Source: Zanthoxylum bungeanum (lineage: Eukaryota > Streptophyta > Magnoliopsida > Sapindales > Rutaceae). From it: DNA of 64,000 nt. Numbering within the stretch: the first letter of the stretch is position 1; every line of letters starts with the position of its first letter. This document shows positions 34,339 to 45,186 of the stretch, one piece after another. The position numbers and the translations under genes are program-made. The stretch lies in the NCBI GenBank assembly GCA_019454045.1, contig SKCR01021094.1, forward strand, positions 124,001-188,000, given 5' to 3'. Below the pieces are notes generated by a model that saw nothing but the letters and a program-made list of their open reading frames with translations, made no database searches and was not told where the DNA came from.

Positions 34339-36408
34339 TGACCGGCGTAAACACACACGTATAACGCAAGCGCACGTATCGTTCAAGTAGTATAAAAATA
34401 TCGATCCCACGAGGACTTAATATCTAAACTATTAATTTTATGAGGTCAAATGATTACTAATATCTAACAAGTTGATTGATTGATTTGAAATGGTGACGAT
34501 TCTAAATTTAAAAGCAAGTAAATAAAATTGTCGAAAATAGGTTTTAAGAAAATTCAATATTAAAAACTATCTAGGGTTGTGATTTCTTCCAATATCATTT
34601 TAAAGATGAAGTGGTTATCTTAAAGTTGGGTAATATATTGATTTATTAACCTGGAACACTAAATTATGTGTAAGCCTCTGTCGATGGTCAGACACAAATA
34701 CCCAGTTTAACCCAATTGAACCATATGTCTATGTCAACCAAATTATCTGGATTCATTAAGTTTAAGTTCCAATTATGGCTACCCCCGCCCGAACAGGTAT
34801 ATTCCTATCCTGTAAGGAAATCTATTAAAGGGTTATCTATCCTCAAGGAAGATCGTGGGCTATTGAGTCTAAGGCTGAAACCTAAAATCCCTATGTCTAG
34901 TTCATTTTAGATTTACCAGATCAATTTTATTAATGGCCAGTTAATGAAAAAGCATTAAGTTTAAGACACAATAAATAAATCTTTATATTACCCAAGCTAT
35001 AATCTAACCCTTATAAACGGTGATATTGGATTTCATCACAACCCCAGATAACTAATTTAGTTACCACACATAACTAGGGCTAATAAAAACTTAAAAGTAA
35101 AAGACATAAAATGAAAATGCTTGAAAGTAATTGCGGTAAAGTAAAAGCTGAAAAGTAAATTACAATAAATAAAATGCTAAGGTAAAAGAATTACTTTTAC
35201 TACTACTAATTTAGATCTCCCATAAAATAATATATAAACTTGTGATATTATTTTACCAACCGACCAATCTGGCGGTATCCTGATTAAGTCAAATTAAGTC
35301 CAACCAGCCATATAGGCGGTAATATTTGTCCATAATCCAGCCATAAAGGCGGTACCAAAATAAATTTACCAACCGACCAATCTGGCGGTATCCTTGATTA
35401 GTCAGGTTTAAACACCAGATTAAATTGAATTGCCAACCGACCAATATAGCGGTATCCTTTATTAATCAGTATTTTAAATAGTGAATATATTATTTTTAAG
35501 GGAGATTAATCTAAATAGTAATAGTAAAAGAATTACCTTTCACCCTAGCTTGGGAAATTACCTCCTCATTACTGAAAAGTAAAAACTGAAAAATTAAAGA
35601 AAGAAAAGTATTGTGAGTAAAAGTAAATTGCGGAAAGTAAAAACTGAAAAGTAAATAAAAGAAAGTGCGAAACTGAAAATTAATTACTGAAAACTAAAAT
35701 AAACAAACTAGATACAATCTTCTTATTTATTCATAAGAATTTCAAGGAAGAAAGTATGAATTTTACAAATGAAATGGCTTGGTATTTATAGGCAAAATTT
35801 TGCCACCATCAAATCATCCATCAATTTCTCCACCAATCCATTATTAATTTCTCCACTAATTACTCCACCAAATCCATAATTGCTCCACTAATTCTTATCT
35901 TGTTTGGTGTTGATTTGATAATTTTTATTAATTATTAATTAATTAATATTTTGCTTTGAAAATGATTGATAATGACTTTTAATAATTACACTCCACACAC
36001 TTCTGGATGGTTCATCAATTTCGGTCATGAAATCATCAGAATTCGAAAATATTTTCTCTTTCAAAGTTGTAGATCTTTGAGTCTTCTTTAATCTGGAACT
36101 TGAATCAGCTCAATCCGATATCTGAGTAAAAAGTTATGCCCAAAATACGACAGATGCGCAAAACTGGAATTTCCAAAACTGCACTTCGTCAAAACGCCCT
36201 TTCAAATTTCCAATCTCAAAATTAATATATCAAGTCCAATAATTGCCCTTATTTGATCCACATTTCGTCCTAAATGATTTCATTGAGTCCCGATATTATT
36301 TTATCTGCAAAATAAACTAAAACACATCAAAACGTTCATCAAACCCGAGAAACTAAACAAAATATTAAGTAAAAGGGCGGTAAATATTGATATATTTTCC
36401 GCTCATCA
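34339..36408 (-). mobile_element. 3' LTR of element A2
   Basis: 2070 bases; on the minus strand TGATGAGCGG...CCGGTCA. TATA at 35783-35790 lies beside GGCAAAATTTTGCC (35791-35804). ACCGCC/GGTCGG repeats lie at 35255-35455. The polypurine tract GGTTTGGGGGTG (36409-36420, minus) borders it. Confidence 0.93.
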
Positions 36409-37736
36409 CACCCCCAAACCTAACATTTTGCTAGTCCTCGAGCAAAACAACAAAATAAAATTAAAATTAAACTAAGCCACTTTCGTAGGGATCACGGTTG
36501 CATTTAGCATATGCAACAAGCCTTTAAACCCCTAGGTGTCCCTAGTGGACGAGTTGTAGTCTCGTGAGGGTTTACAGCAATGATACCCACAAACATTTTA
36601 CAAAAGTAAAAAGGTAGTAAAACTAATGCACACAAAAGCAAAAAGACAAGCGAAAAGAGAATAAAGATGTTAGTGACTAATCAGGTGAAACTTCTACTCC
36701 AAGTTACTAGTTGTTTTGTTTTATTCTAAATTACCGAATAAGTAAATTCTCCGATTATTTTTACCATTCTCCATATACACACGCTAACAAAATATTAATC
36801 AACTCATTTTTTCCCACAACAGTCATAAGTGCAGTTGATAAGAGAGAATATTTTTGTCCTAAAGTTCTATCAGATTTCACACCTTTTTATAGCAATGGAA
36901 TAATTTTTTTTTTTTTTTTTTTTTTTCTTTGATTTTTTTTTATTTTTATTTATATACAATATCTTCTCTATGTAGCGAGCTTTTGGTCGGTGGCTCCCAA
37001 ACCAGTTGGCTTTAGGGCACCAGGTGTTAAGACACCCCTACGGACTTAATTACCCAGACTTCAGATATATATATTTTTGCAACATCTTTGATCCATGTAA
37101 CGAGCTTTGGGCCAGTGACTCCCAAACCAGTTGTTTTAGGGCACTAGGTGTTAAAACACCCTTACAGACTTAATAACCCGGATCTTAGATGCTTTATTTT
37201 TTTTTTTTTTTTTTTTTTTTACTCCATCACTTTTGAGATGCTTTCTTCCTCCATTAAACTAGAGCACTGAATATTACAAACCTTTCAATTTTAGCTCATG
37301 TCCGTATGTTACTATGCATGTTGATAATATCTGCTAACTGAACATATGAAGATTCCTTTTTAGTCAGTTTAAGGAGAATTCACAAATTAAATAATTCAAA
37401 ATGAAATAAACAAAAATTAACTTGTTTCGAAATAGGTTTGAGATACGTCTCAGGAGTGGAAACTCCTTACTCGGCTCTATCTTACCAATTTCACTTTTTT
37501 AGTCAAATAAAAAACACAAAATGCAAAATATTTTGTAATTTTTGAAAATTTTTCAATTTTTTTTGTATTTTTCGAAAATTTTTGGACTAAAAATAAAAAC
37601 AACACACAAACTAAAAACAAGGTACAATCAACTAATTCCCTCCCCCAAACCTAAATGAGACATTGTCCCCAATGTCTTAAACAGTAAAAGGAGAGTTAAG
37701 AAGGTCGTACCTGGTTAGCTGAAAATCTACAGGAAA
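36409..37736 (-). mobile_element. 3' non-coding region of element A2
   Basis: It holds the final polypurine tract (36409-36420), the duplicated hairpin motif (about 36976-37054 and 37098-37180), poly-T runs at 36908-36926 and 37198-37220, and a second, internal polypurine tract (37638-37651, minus) beside a GACATTGGGGACAATGT segment. The same order is present in A3 and D1. The 73-aa ORF at 36711-36932 is not supported. Confidence 0.8.
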
Positions 37737-38386
37737 TTAAAGGTTAAGATCCAGATTAATTCGACGCCTCTTACCACGATCGTCCTCGACCAATTTCTTT
37801 GAAAGGATAGGGTCAACTTGTGGTTCATAGGCTATGAGTTGGTCTATTAGATCCGGGCAGTTCTGGCAGTGAAGAGGAGTTCTTTCATAGGTTTTGACAC
37901 GAACCCATTTCTCCGGGCATCATCAAGAAACACACAAAGAAAATCATAAAATCCATCAACGTTGAGCAGTCCAAGCGGTTTCTGGTGTATGTTCAGGTTC
38001 GCCCAAGATAGAACTATAAAAATTTCCTCCAATGTGCCCAAGCCACCTGGCAAAGCGATAAAAGCATCAGCACGGTTAATCATTTCTACCAGTCGTTCAG
38101 ACATACCTGGCACGATCAGTTCCTCTCCGTTTGATGATCCAATAAGATTTGCCTCTGCCAAGGGTTTTGGAATGATTCCCAAAACATGACTGCCTCCTTC
38201 CTGTACAGCCTTTGAAACGATCCCCATAAGTCCGAGATTGCCTCCGCCATATATTAAGTGCATATTCCTTGCAGCTAAGACTCGACCCAATTCCTGTGCT
38301 GCTTCTATGTATTGTGGCTTAGTACCAACACTACTACCGCAACACACCACAAGGTTTTCAACTCGTCTTCTTGAAGTGGCTTCCAT
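37737..38386 (-). pseudogene. LOG: LOG-like cytokinin phosphoribohydrolase carried by A2
   Basis: LOG enzymes release free, active cytokinin base from its riboside monophosphate in the cytosol. The ATG at 38386 gives MEATSRRRVENLVVCCGSSV, then YGGGNLGLMG (residues 46-55), GIIPKPL, SER (96-98) and PGGLGTLEE (113-121), the nucleotide-binding and catalytic signature of the family. IHQKPLGLLNVDGFYDFL follows. The frame is open for 179 codons to 37847, where a small deletion shifts it just before the last ~35 codons; with that tail the length would be near the usual 210-220 aa. The Lys that usually follows the catalytic Arg (ERK) is Leu here. TATAAAT lies about 55 bases upstream of the ATG in both copies. 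Nearly intact, but whether the truncated product is active is unknown. Confidence 0.9.
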
Positions 38387-38724
38387 TTTTTTATGTTTTC
38401 TTTTCAACTCCGGATGCCTTCAAAAGTGCAATGACGGGCTGAATTTATAGTACCTGAAAAAGGTGAGTAATAATAGCACAAGTCTTCCAGAGGACGATTA
38501 GTAAGCGAATTAATATCGTGATAGTCAAAAAAGGTCTGGATCCTGTCGGAGAAAATTAAAAGAAAACAACAAAACAAATCACAATTATTAAGAAAAGACA
38601 AAGAGATATAATATTTACAAGAAAAGTAACGGCTTGATTGACGTCTATGCGTCAGGGACAAGCTTCCCATCCAATTTTCTTATAAATTGGCAAACAGGGT
38701 CTTTTTGAGTCAGATTCCCGAGAC

Positions 38725-39192
38725 TTAACAGTTGTCTTTCCTTTTGGAATTGTGTATGTAATTTGTGAATGGCTATATTAACATATCCACTGGGATGCGT
38801 CTCAAGAGTCGAAGATAGATCATCTAAAGACTCCTTCTCAAGCCATCCCTAATGAATTAATTTTGTCTTCGCGATTATCAGACACCATTCCTAAAGAACG
38901 ACAACGAGTGTTGCAATTAAATCGTGCACATTTGTAACAAACACCCATTTGCTTAGCTCTACGTTTCTTTGCATAGGTGCTTCTTCCAAAACCAGGCAGA
39001 TGTGAAATAAAAGAGTCAGAAGACTCACCTGCCAATCGGACTCGTGCTTCAATTACCCAACGAATATCATTAGGAATACCATGGATTGTCAGTAACCTCA
39101 TCCGTTCCAAGCGAGCTTTGTAAACTTTCATCAGAGATTTTTGGAGGGAGAGAAGGAAATTGCTTGTGAAGATTTGCGAGAGCTTCTTCCAT
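38725..39192 (-). pseudogene. Cysteine-rich nucleic-acid-binding-like ORF in A2
   Basis: Counterpart of the intact ORF at 60086-60538. The ATG at 39192 follows a likely splice acceptor. One extra C near 39140 and a lost T near 38865 shift the frame, so the open piece is 39227-38838. It keeps GRSTYAKKRRAK followed by C-x2-C-x4-C-x3-C (CYKCARFNCNTRC). The layout resembles the small cysteine-rich nucleic-acid-binding proteins of carlaviruses; that link is a memory-based comparison, not a search result. Position is between the integrase end and LOG. The last part is changed by a short insertion relative to A3. Confidence 0.7.
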
Positions 39193-39333
39193 CTTGAAAT
39201 GACTAAACCTGCAAAAATTAAAAACACACAAAATTAATCACACACCAAATCACAATATATACACAAAATTGCATGGGTTGCCTCCCTGCTAGCGCTAAGT
39301 TTAAAGTCGTCAGCCAGACTGGCTTCTCGAACG

Positions 39334-39720
39334 TTAAGCTGGATCTGAAAGTGTAACACTTTCTTTTTGTCGCTCAAATGATTCTCCCCAGTAGTGCTTG
39401 ACACGCTTGTTTTTAACCTTGAAAGTTTTGTTAGCGTCAGGATCATGTATCTCAACGGCTCTATTTGGTAAAACTTTGGTGATCACAAATGGACCTGACC
39501 ACCGTGATTTTGGCTTCCATGGGAAGAATTTCACCCTTGATTTGTTTAAACAGTACCTTCTGCCCTGGTTCCAGTTGTATGCGCACTAACTTCTCATCAT
39601 GTCTTTTCTTGCCTTTTCTTTGTACAATTTGGCATCTTCAAAAGGCTGATTGTGAAATTCCTCCAATTCGTTGAGCTGGTGGAACTTTTTTCTCTTCTGT
39701 TGCTTGTAGAGCAAGAATTG
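39334..39720 (-). pseudogene. Integrase C-terminal remnant of A2
   Basis: This is all that remains of pol after the protease. In the order of reading, frames give NELEEFHNQPFEDAKLYKEK, a QKVLF segment, then KFFPWKPKSRWSGPFVITKV and KNKRVKHYWGE (open 39534-39334). This is the usual end of Athila integrase. The catalytic core, RNase H and RT are missing, and the junction with the protease is the same in A3. A frameshift lies near 39540. Confidence 0.85.
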
Positions 39721-39726
39721 GCTCTT

Positions 39727-40350
39727 TCAGTGCAAAAGATGTTTATCTTTAGGCTCCACAGGCAATTGACATGTTTTAAGTTTGTCAGTAGAACTTTGTC
39801 TTTCATCAGAGTTCTGAATGGTACTGTGTATCACATCGAGTTTGAAACATTCCTCCTTCTTTTCATCATCTGGGAAATTCATGGCCTTGAAAACATTGAA
39901 TGTTACTTCTTGGTCCTGTACCCTCATGGTTAGTTCTCCTTTTTGTACATCAATAATGGTTCGACCTGTAGCCAAGAATGGTCTCCCAAGGATGATTGGC
40001 ACGTCTGCGTCTTCCTCCATATCAAGGACAATAAAATCTGCTGGGAAAATGAATTTGTCAACCTTGACCAGCACATCCTCAACTACACCTCTTGGAAATA
40101 CGAGCGTTCTATCAGCAAGTTGCAGTGAGACTGAAGTTGGCATTGTTTCTCCAATCTGTAATTTCCTGAAAATAGAAAAAGGCATCAAGTTAACACTAGC
40201 ACCTAAATCACACAAAGCCTTACCAAAGTTATGTTCTCCTATGACGCAAGGAACAGTGAAACTGCCAGGATCTTTCAACTTTGGGGGAAGTTTCCTCTGA
40301 ATGATAGCACTGCATTCTTCTGTTAATGCTACTGTCTCGTAATCCCCCAA
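39727..40350 (-). pseudogene. Athila-type aspartic protease of A2
   Basis: Cleaves the Gag-Pol precursor. The active site is ALCDLGASVNLMP, where Athila elements have D-L-G-A in place of D-S/T-G. IGETMPTSVSLQLADRTL, FIFPADFIVLDMEED and PIILGRPFLATG follow, the second half of the protease fold. It is open for 207 codons and is joined to gag by a frameshift near 40350. After KTCQLPVEP the frame leads straight to the integrase remnant. Confidence 0.87.
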
Positions 40351-40359
40351 TCTCCTTTC

Positions 40360-42029
40360 GTGAAAGAATATCTTTCATGAATTTGGCATAGGTGGGCATT
40401 TGTTCCAACGCTTCTGCAAATGGAATGTTGATATGCAGCTTTTTGAATATTTCCAGGAACCGGGAAAATTGCTTGTCCAATTTGTTCTTCTGAAGACGTT
40501 GAGGAAAAGGTGGAGGTGGAGTGATCTGTTCTTTTTCCTTTGCTTCTTTTTCCTCCATTTGTTGCTTTGTTTCTTTTGGAACTTCCTCAGCAGTTGAATT
40601 GACTCCAACATCTTTGTTGATTTCAGTACCGCTCTTTAACATGATGGCATGACATTGCTCCTTCCCCATGTTCCTTGGATTTGGCTCTGTGTTGCTAGGA
40701 AGGGTACCTGGCGGTCTGTAACTCTGAGCATTTGCCAGTTGTCCCATTTGATTCTCCAGTGCTTTAATAGAAGCATATTGACTTTGAATTAATGTTGCTT
40801 GGGATTGAAACATAGCATCGTATTTTGCTTCTTGCTTTTTGAACATCTCTGCAAACCATTCTTTCATTTCTGGTTCTTTTTCATGCTCCTGGCCTTTGTT
40901 CTGTTGCTGAAATTCAGGTGGTGGATAGTTCTGCTGTTGGCCTGAATTGTTACTCCATGATAAATTAGGATGATTCCTCCACCCTGGGTTGTAGGTGTTG
41001 GAATATGGATTGTTCCCCTGTCTGTTGAAATTGTTGACATAATTCACCGTTTCTTCTTCATGTTGTTTAGGTTCTGGTGCTCCTCCATATGGTGAACTTG
41101 TGGATCCAGTGATGTTCACAACTTGCGTGCTAAGTGTTTCTAGACATTTGCATATCTGATCCAGCTGGTATTCACTGCTGTGTTTGCTCCAACTTCATAA
41201 ATTCCTGCAATTCTTTGGATCATGCTCCTTTCTGTTGGCCACAAGGAATTGTTGTTGGCCATTTCTTCGATTAGGTCCCAGGCTTGATCTTCTCCTTTTG
41301 CCATCAAGGCTCCTCCAGCAGCAGCATCGATTGTGGTTCTCATTATTCCAGAAAGTCCATTATAGAATGTTTTGAACTTGAAGCCATTTTGGAATCTCAT
41401 GGTGAGGACATTTCCGGAGTAAATCTTTGTACCTTTCCCAAGCTTCGCAGAGGGATTCTGAATCTTGTTGTACAAAGGATGTGATGTCATTCCTCAATTT
41501 CCGGTTCTGGCTGGTGGTGGAAAGTACTTTGCAAGAAATTTGGTGGCTAAAGTGTTCCAAGTTGTGATAGAACCTGCTGGTAGTGAATGTAGCCAAGCTT
41601 TAGCTCTGTCCTTCAGGGAGTATGGAAAAACTCGCAGTCTCATTGCTTCTCCGCTTCTCGGTTGTAATTAAAAGTGCCGCAAACTTCCAGGAAGTTGCTG
41701 ATGTGGGAATTCGGATCTTCAGTTGCATTCCCCCCAAACTGAACTGAGTGCTGAATCATCTGAATGCATGTTTTGATGTCACATGCATTTGCTGGTAAGG
41801 GAGGAAGTACAATGCAAGAAATGAGTCTGTCAACCACCGGAATGGTTCTGTCTCGAATGGGAATTGGTGGTGCAACGTTCAAAGGTTCAGGTTCCATGTT
41901 GACTAAAGCTTCTTGGCCTTCTCGCCTTTCCCTTCTCAACTGTCTGATGGTTCTTTCAATTTCTGGGTCAAGCGATCGGAGTTCAAAGCTTTTGGTTCGT
42001 CTCATGTAGTTTCTGAGAACCTGAAACAC
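40360..42029 (-). pseudogene. gag of element A2
   Basis: Athila-type capsid protein. The N-terminal piece 42029-41640 has FELRSLDPEIERTIRQLRRE and PPIPIRDRTIPVVDRLISC. The retrotransposon gag core follows in shifted frames, with ITSFVQQDSESLCEAWERYK, LLRKCPHHEIPKWLQ and TFYNGLSGIMRTTIDAAAGG. The last piece 41119-40229 is Gln/Asn/Pro-rich (NNPYSNTYNPGWRNHPNLSW) with LENQMGQLANAQS and KEKEQITPPPPFPQRLQK. Two or three indels break the frame, and the PBS lies 84 bases upstream. Confidence 0.87.
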
Positions 42030-42112
42030 AAGAAAACAAAAACAATAAGTAAAAAGAAATTAGATACAAGTAACGTATCTAACCCCTAAATTAATAGTGA
42101 AAGATAAATAAG

Positions 42113-42130
42113 TCCCCGGCAACGGCGCCA
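42113..42130 (-). other. Primer-binding site of A2, tRNA-Asp type
   Basis: On the minus strand TGGCGCCGTTGCCGGGGA, six bases from the 5' LTR end. It is complementary to the 3' end of plant tRNA-Asp, the primer of Athila elements. Confidence 0.9.
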
Positions 42131-42136
42131 AAAACT

Positions 42137-44202
42137 TGACCGGCGTAAACACACACGTATAACGCAAGCGCACGTATCGTTCAAGTAGTATAAAAATATC
42201 GATCCCACGAGGACTTAATATCTAAACTATTAATTTTATGAGGTCAAATGATTACTAATATCTAACAAGTTGATTGATTGATTTGAAATGGTGACGATTC
42301 TAAATTTAAAAGCAAGTAAATAAAATTGTCGAAAATAGGTTTTAAGAAAATTCAATATTAAAAACTATCTAGGGTTGTGATTTCTTCCAATATCATTTTA
42401 AAGATGAAGTGGTTATCTTAAAGTTGGGTAATATATTGATTTATTAACCTGGAACACTAAATTATGTGTAAGCCTCTGTCGATGGTCAGACACAAATACC
42501 CAGTTTAACCCAATTGAACCATATGTCTATGTCAACCAAATTATCTGGATTCATTAAGTTTAAGTTCCAATTATGGCTACCCCCGCCCAACAGGTATATT
42601 CCTATCCTGTAAGGAAATCTATTAAAGGGTTATCTATCCTCAAGGAAGATCGTGGGCTATTGAGTCTAAGGCTGAAACCTAAAATCCCTATGTCTAGTTC
42701 ATTTTAGATTTACCAGATCAATTTTATTAATGGCCAGTTAATGAAAAAGCATTAAGTTTAAGACACAATAAATAAATCTTTATATTACCCAAGCTATAAT
42801 CTAACCCTTATAAAACGGTGATATTGGATTTCATCACAACCCCAGATAACTAATTTAGTTACCACACATAACTAGGGCTAATAAAAACTTAAAAGTAAAA
42901 GACATAAATGAAAATGCTTGAAAGTAATTGCGGTAAAGTAAAAGCTGAAAAGTAAATTACAATAAAATAAATGCTAAGGTAAAAGGAATTACTTTTACTA
43001 CTACTATTTAGATATCTCCCATAAAATAATATATAAACTTGTGATATTATTTTACCAACCGACCAATCTGGCGGTATCCTGATTAAGTCAAATTAAGTCC
43101 AACCAGCCATATAGGCGGTATATTTGTCTAATCCAGCCATAAAGGCGGTACCAAAATAATTTACCAACCGACCAATCTGGCGGTATCCTTGATTAGTCAG
43201 GTTTAAACCAGATTAAATTGAATTGCCAACCGACCAATATAGCGGTATCCTTTATTAATCAGTATTTTAAATAGTGAATATATTATTTTTAAGGGAGATT
43301 AATCTAAATAGTAATAGTAAAAGAATTACCTTTCACCCTAGCTTGGGAATTACCTCCTCATTACTGAAAAGTAAAAACTGAAAAATTAAAGAAAGAAAAG
43401 TATTGTGAGTAAAAGTAAATTGCGGAAAGTAAAACTGAAAAGTAAATAAAAGAAAGTGCGAAACTGAAAATTAATTACTGAAAACTAAAATAAACAAACT
43501 AGATACAATCTTCTTATTTATTCATTAAGAATTTCAAGGAAGAAAGTATGAATTTTACAAATGAAATGGCTTGGTATTTATAGGCAAAATTTTGCCACCA
43601 TCAAATCATCATCAATTCTCCACCAATTACATTATTAATTTCTCCACTAATTACTCCACCAAATCCATAATTGCTCCACTAATTGCTTATCTTGTTTGGT
43701 GTTGATTTGATAATTTTTATTAATTATTAATTAATTAATATTTTGCTTTGAAAATGATTGATAATGACTTTTAATAATTACACTCCACACACTTCTGGAT
43801 GGTTCATCAATTTCGGTCATGAAATCTTCAGAATTCGAAAATATTTTCTCTTTCAAAGTTGTAGATCTTTGAGTCTTCTTTAATCTGGAACTTGAATCAG
43901 CTCAATCCGATATCTGAGTAAAAAGTTATGCCCAAAATACGACAGATGTGCAAAACTGGAATTTCCAAAACTGCACTTCGTCAAAACGCCCTTTCAAAAT
44001 TTCCAATCTCCAAAATTATATATCAAGTCCAATAATTGCCCTTATTTGATCCACATTTCGTCCTAAATGATTTCATTGAGTCCCGATATTATTTTATCTG
44101 CAAAATAAACTAAAACACATCAAAACATTCATCAAACCCGAGAAAACTAAACAAAATATTAAGTAAAAGGGGCGGTAAATATTGATATATTTTCGCTCAT
44201 CA
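42137..44202 (-). mobile_element. 5' LTR of element A2
   Basis: 2066 bases, near-identical to 34339-36408. TATA at 43575-43582 lies beside GGCAAAATTTTGCC (43583-43596), giving transcription toward lower coordinates. ACCGCC/GGTCGG repeats lie at 43050-43250. Confidence 0.93.
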
Positions 44203-44379
44203 TAGGTGTTGTTGCGGTCTGTACTTGGATACAACTCTAAACACTCGACGGTCCGCTTGAGAAACTTTCATCAACTTTCATCACGGGTTACATTTGGTAT
44301 TTAATTTTGTGTCTATTATTCCGCTATTTATTTCTAGTATTGTTTCCTTTTTTTATGCATGTTAATCTTGATGGTACGG

Positions 44380-45125
44380 GCTAATCATGTGGGGTAATGG
44401 TCATTATTTCGAGGAATGCCTAGGGCTACCTTTACCCACCATGCGGTTTTAACAAGCGCCGGATGAAGTAACGTTAATTGAACATGAGATACGTTCAATC
44501 GGCATACGATGTCCCATATTATTTATTTGTTCATTAATCATTGAGATCTTGATTGTTCATGGGCTAATCATGTGGGGTAAAGGTCTATAAATTCGAGGGA
44601 AATGCCTAAAGGCTACCTTTACCACGATGTTTTTATCGCAAAATTATCGCAACCGGACGAATCGTTTGATTGAATGTGGAATACGTTCAGTCGGGCATAA
44701 ACGAATTCCCATATAGATGTCGGCCTTGGTCGCATCTCTTTTATTTCTGTTATTTACTTTTTGCGTTTATTACTTTGTTTATTCATGCATTGTTACTTGA
44801 TGTGCATGGGCTAATCAGTTGGATTAAAGGTCCTCTATTCGAGGGAAATGCCAAAAGGCTACCTATACCACGATATTTTGCCGCGTCTTTTCATTATTCC
44901 GTTATTTACCTTTTGCATATCATTACTTTACTTATTCATGCATTGTTACTTAATGCACATGGGCTAATCATCTGGCTTAAAAGTCCTCCATTTGAGGGAA
45001 AAAGCCAAAAGGCTACCTTTACCACGATGTTTTGCCGCGCCGGATGAGGTATGCTTGATTGAATGTGAAATACGTCCAGTCGGGCATACGAAGTCCCATA
45101 TAGATGTTGGCCTTGGTCGCATCTC
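44380..45125 (+). repeat. Diverged ~190-bp tandem repeats in the LTR of element C
   Basis: Units contain GGGCTAATCATGTGGGGTAA, CGAGGGAAATGCC, AAGGCTACCTTTACCACGAT, a TACGTTCAGTCGGGCATA word and GGCCTTGGTCGCATCTCTTT. Copies start near 44377, 44560, 44808 and 44957. A related piece with GGAATACGTCCAACCGGGCA lies at 33938-34005, before the A2 insertion. ORFs at 44670-45240 follow the repeat. Confidence 0.8.
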
Positions 45126-45186
45126 TTTTATTGTCTTGTTATTTACCTTTCTTGGTTGTTATGTTTTCATTCTTCACTTTGCATTC

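Larger units (their letters stand above)
34339..44202 (-). mobile_element. Element A2: Athila-like carrier of a LOG-like gene
   Basis: A complete 9.86-kb family-A element on the minus strand. Order from 44202 downward: 5' LTR, PBS, gag, protease, integrase C-terminus, cysteine-rich ORF, LOG-like gene, non-coding region with internal polypurine tract and paired hairpins, polypurine tract, 3' LTR. RT, RNase H and the integrase core are absent. The flanks GTAGT (34334-34338) and TAGGT (44203-44207) are not a clear target duplication. The two LTRs (2066 and 2070 bases) differ only by scattered small changes. The genes carry a few frameshifts. Confidence 0.92.

Noticed and set aside
39818..40300. 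160-aa plus-strand ORF
   Set aside because: It is the complement of the A2 protease gene and has no motif of its own.
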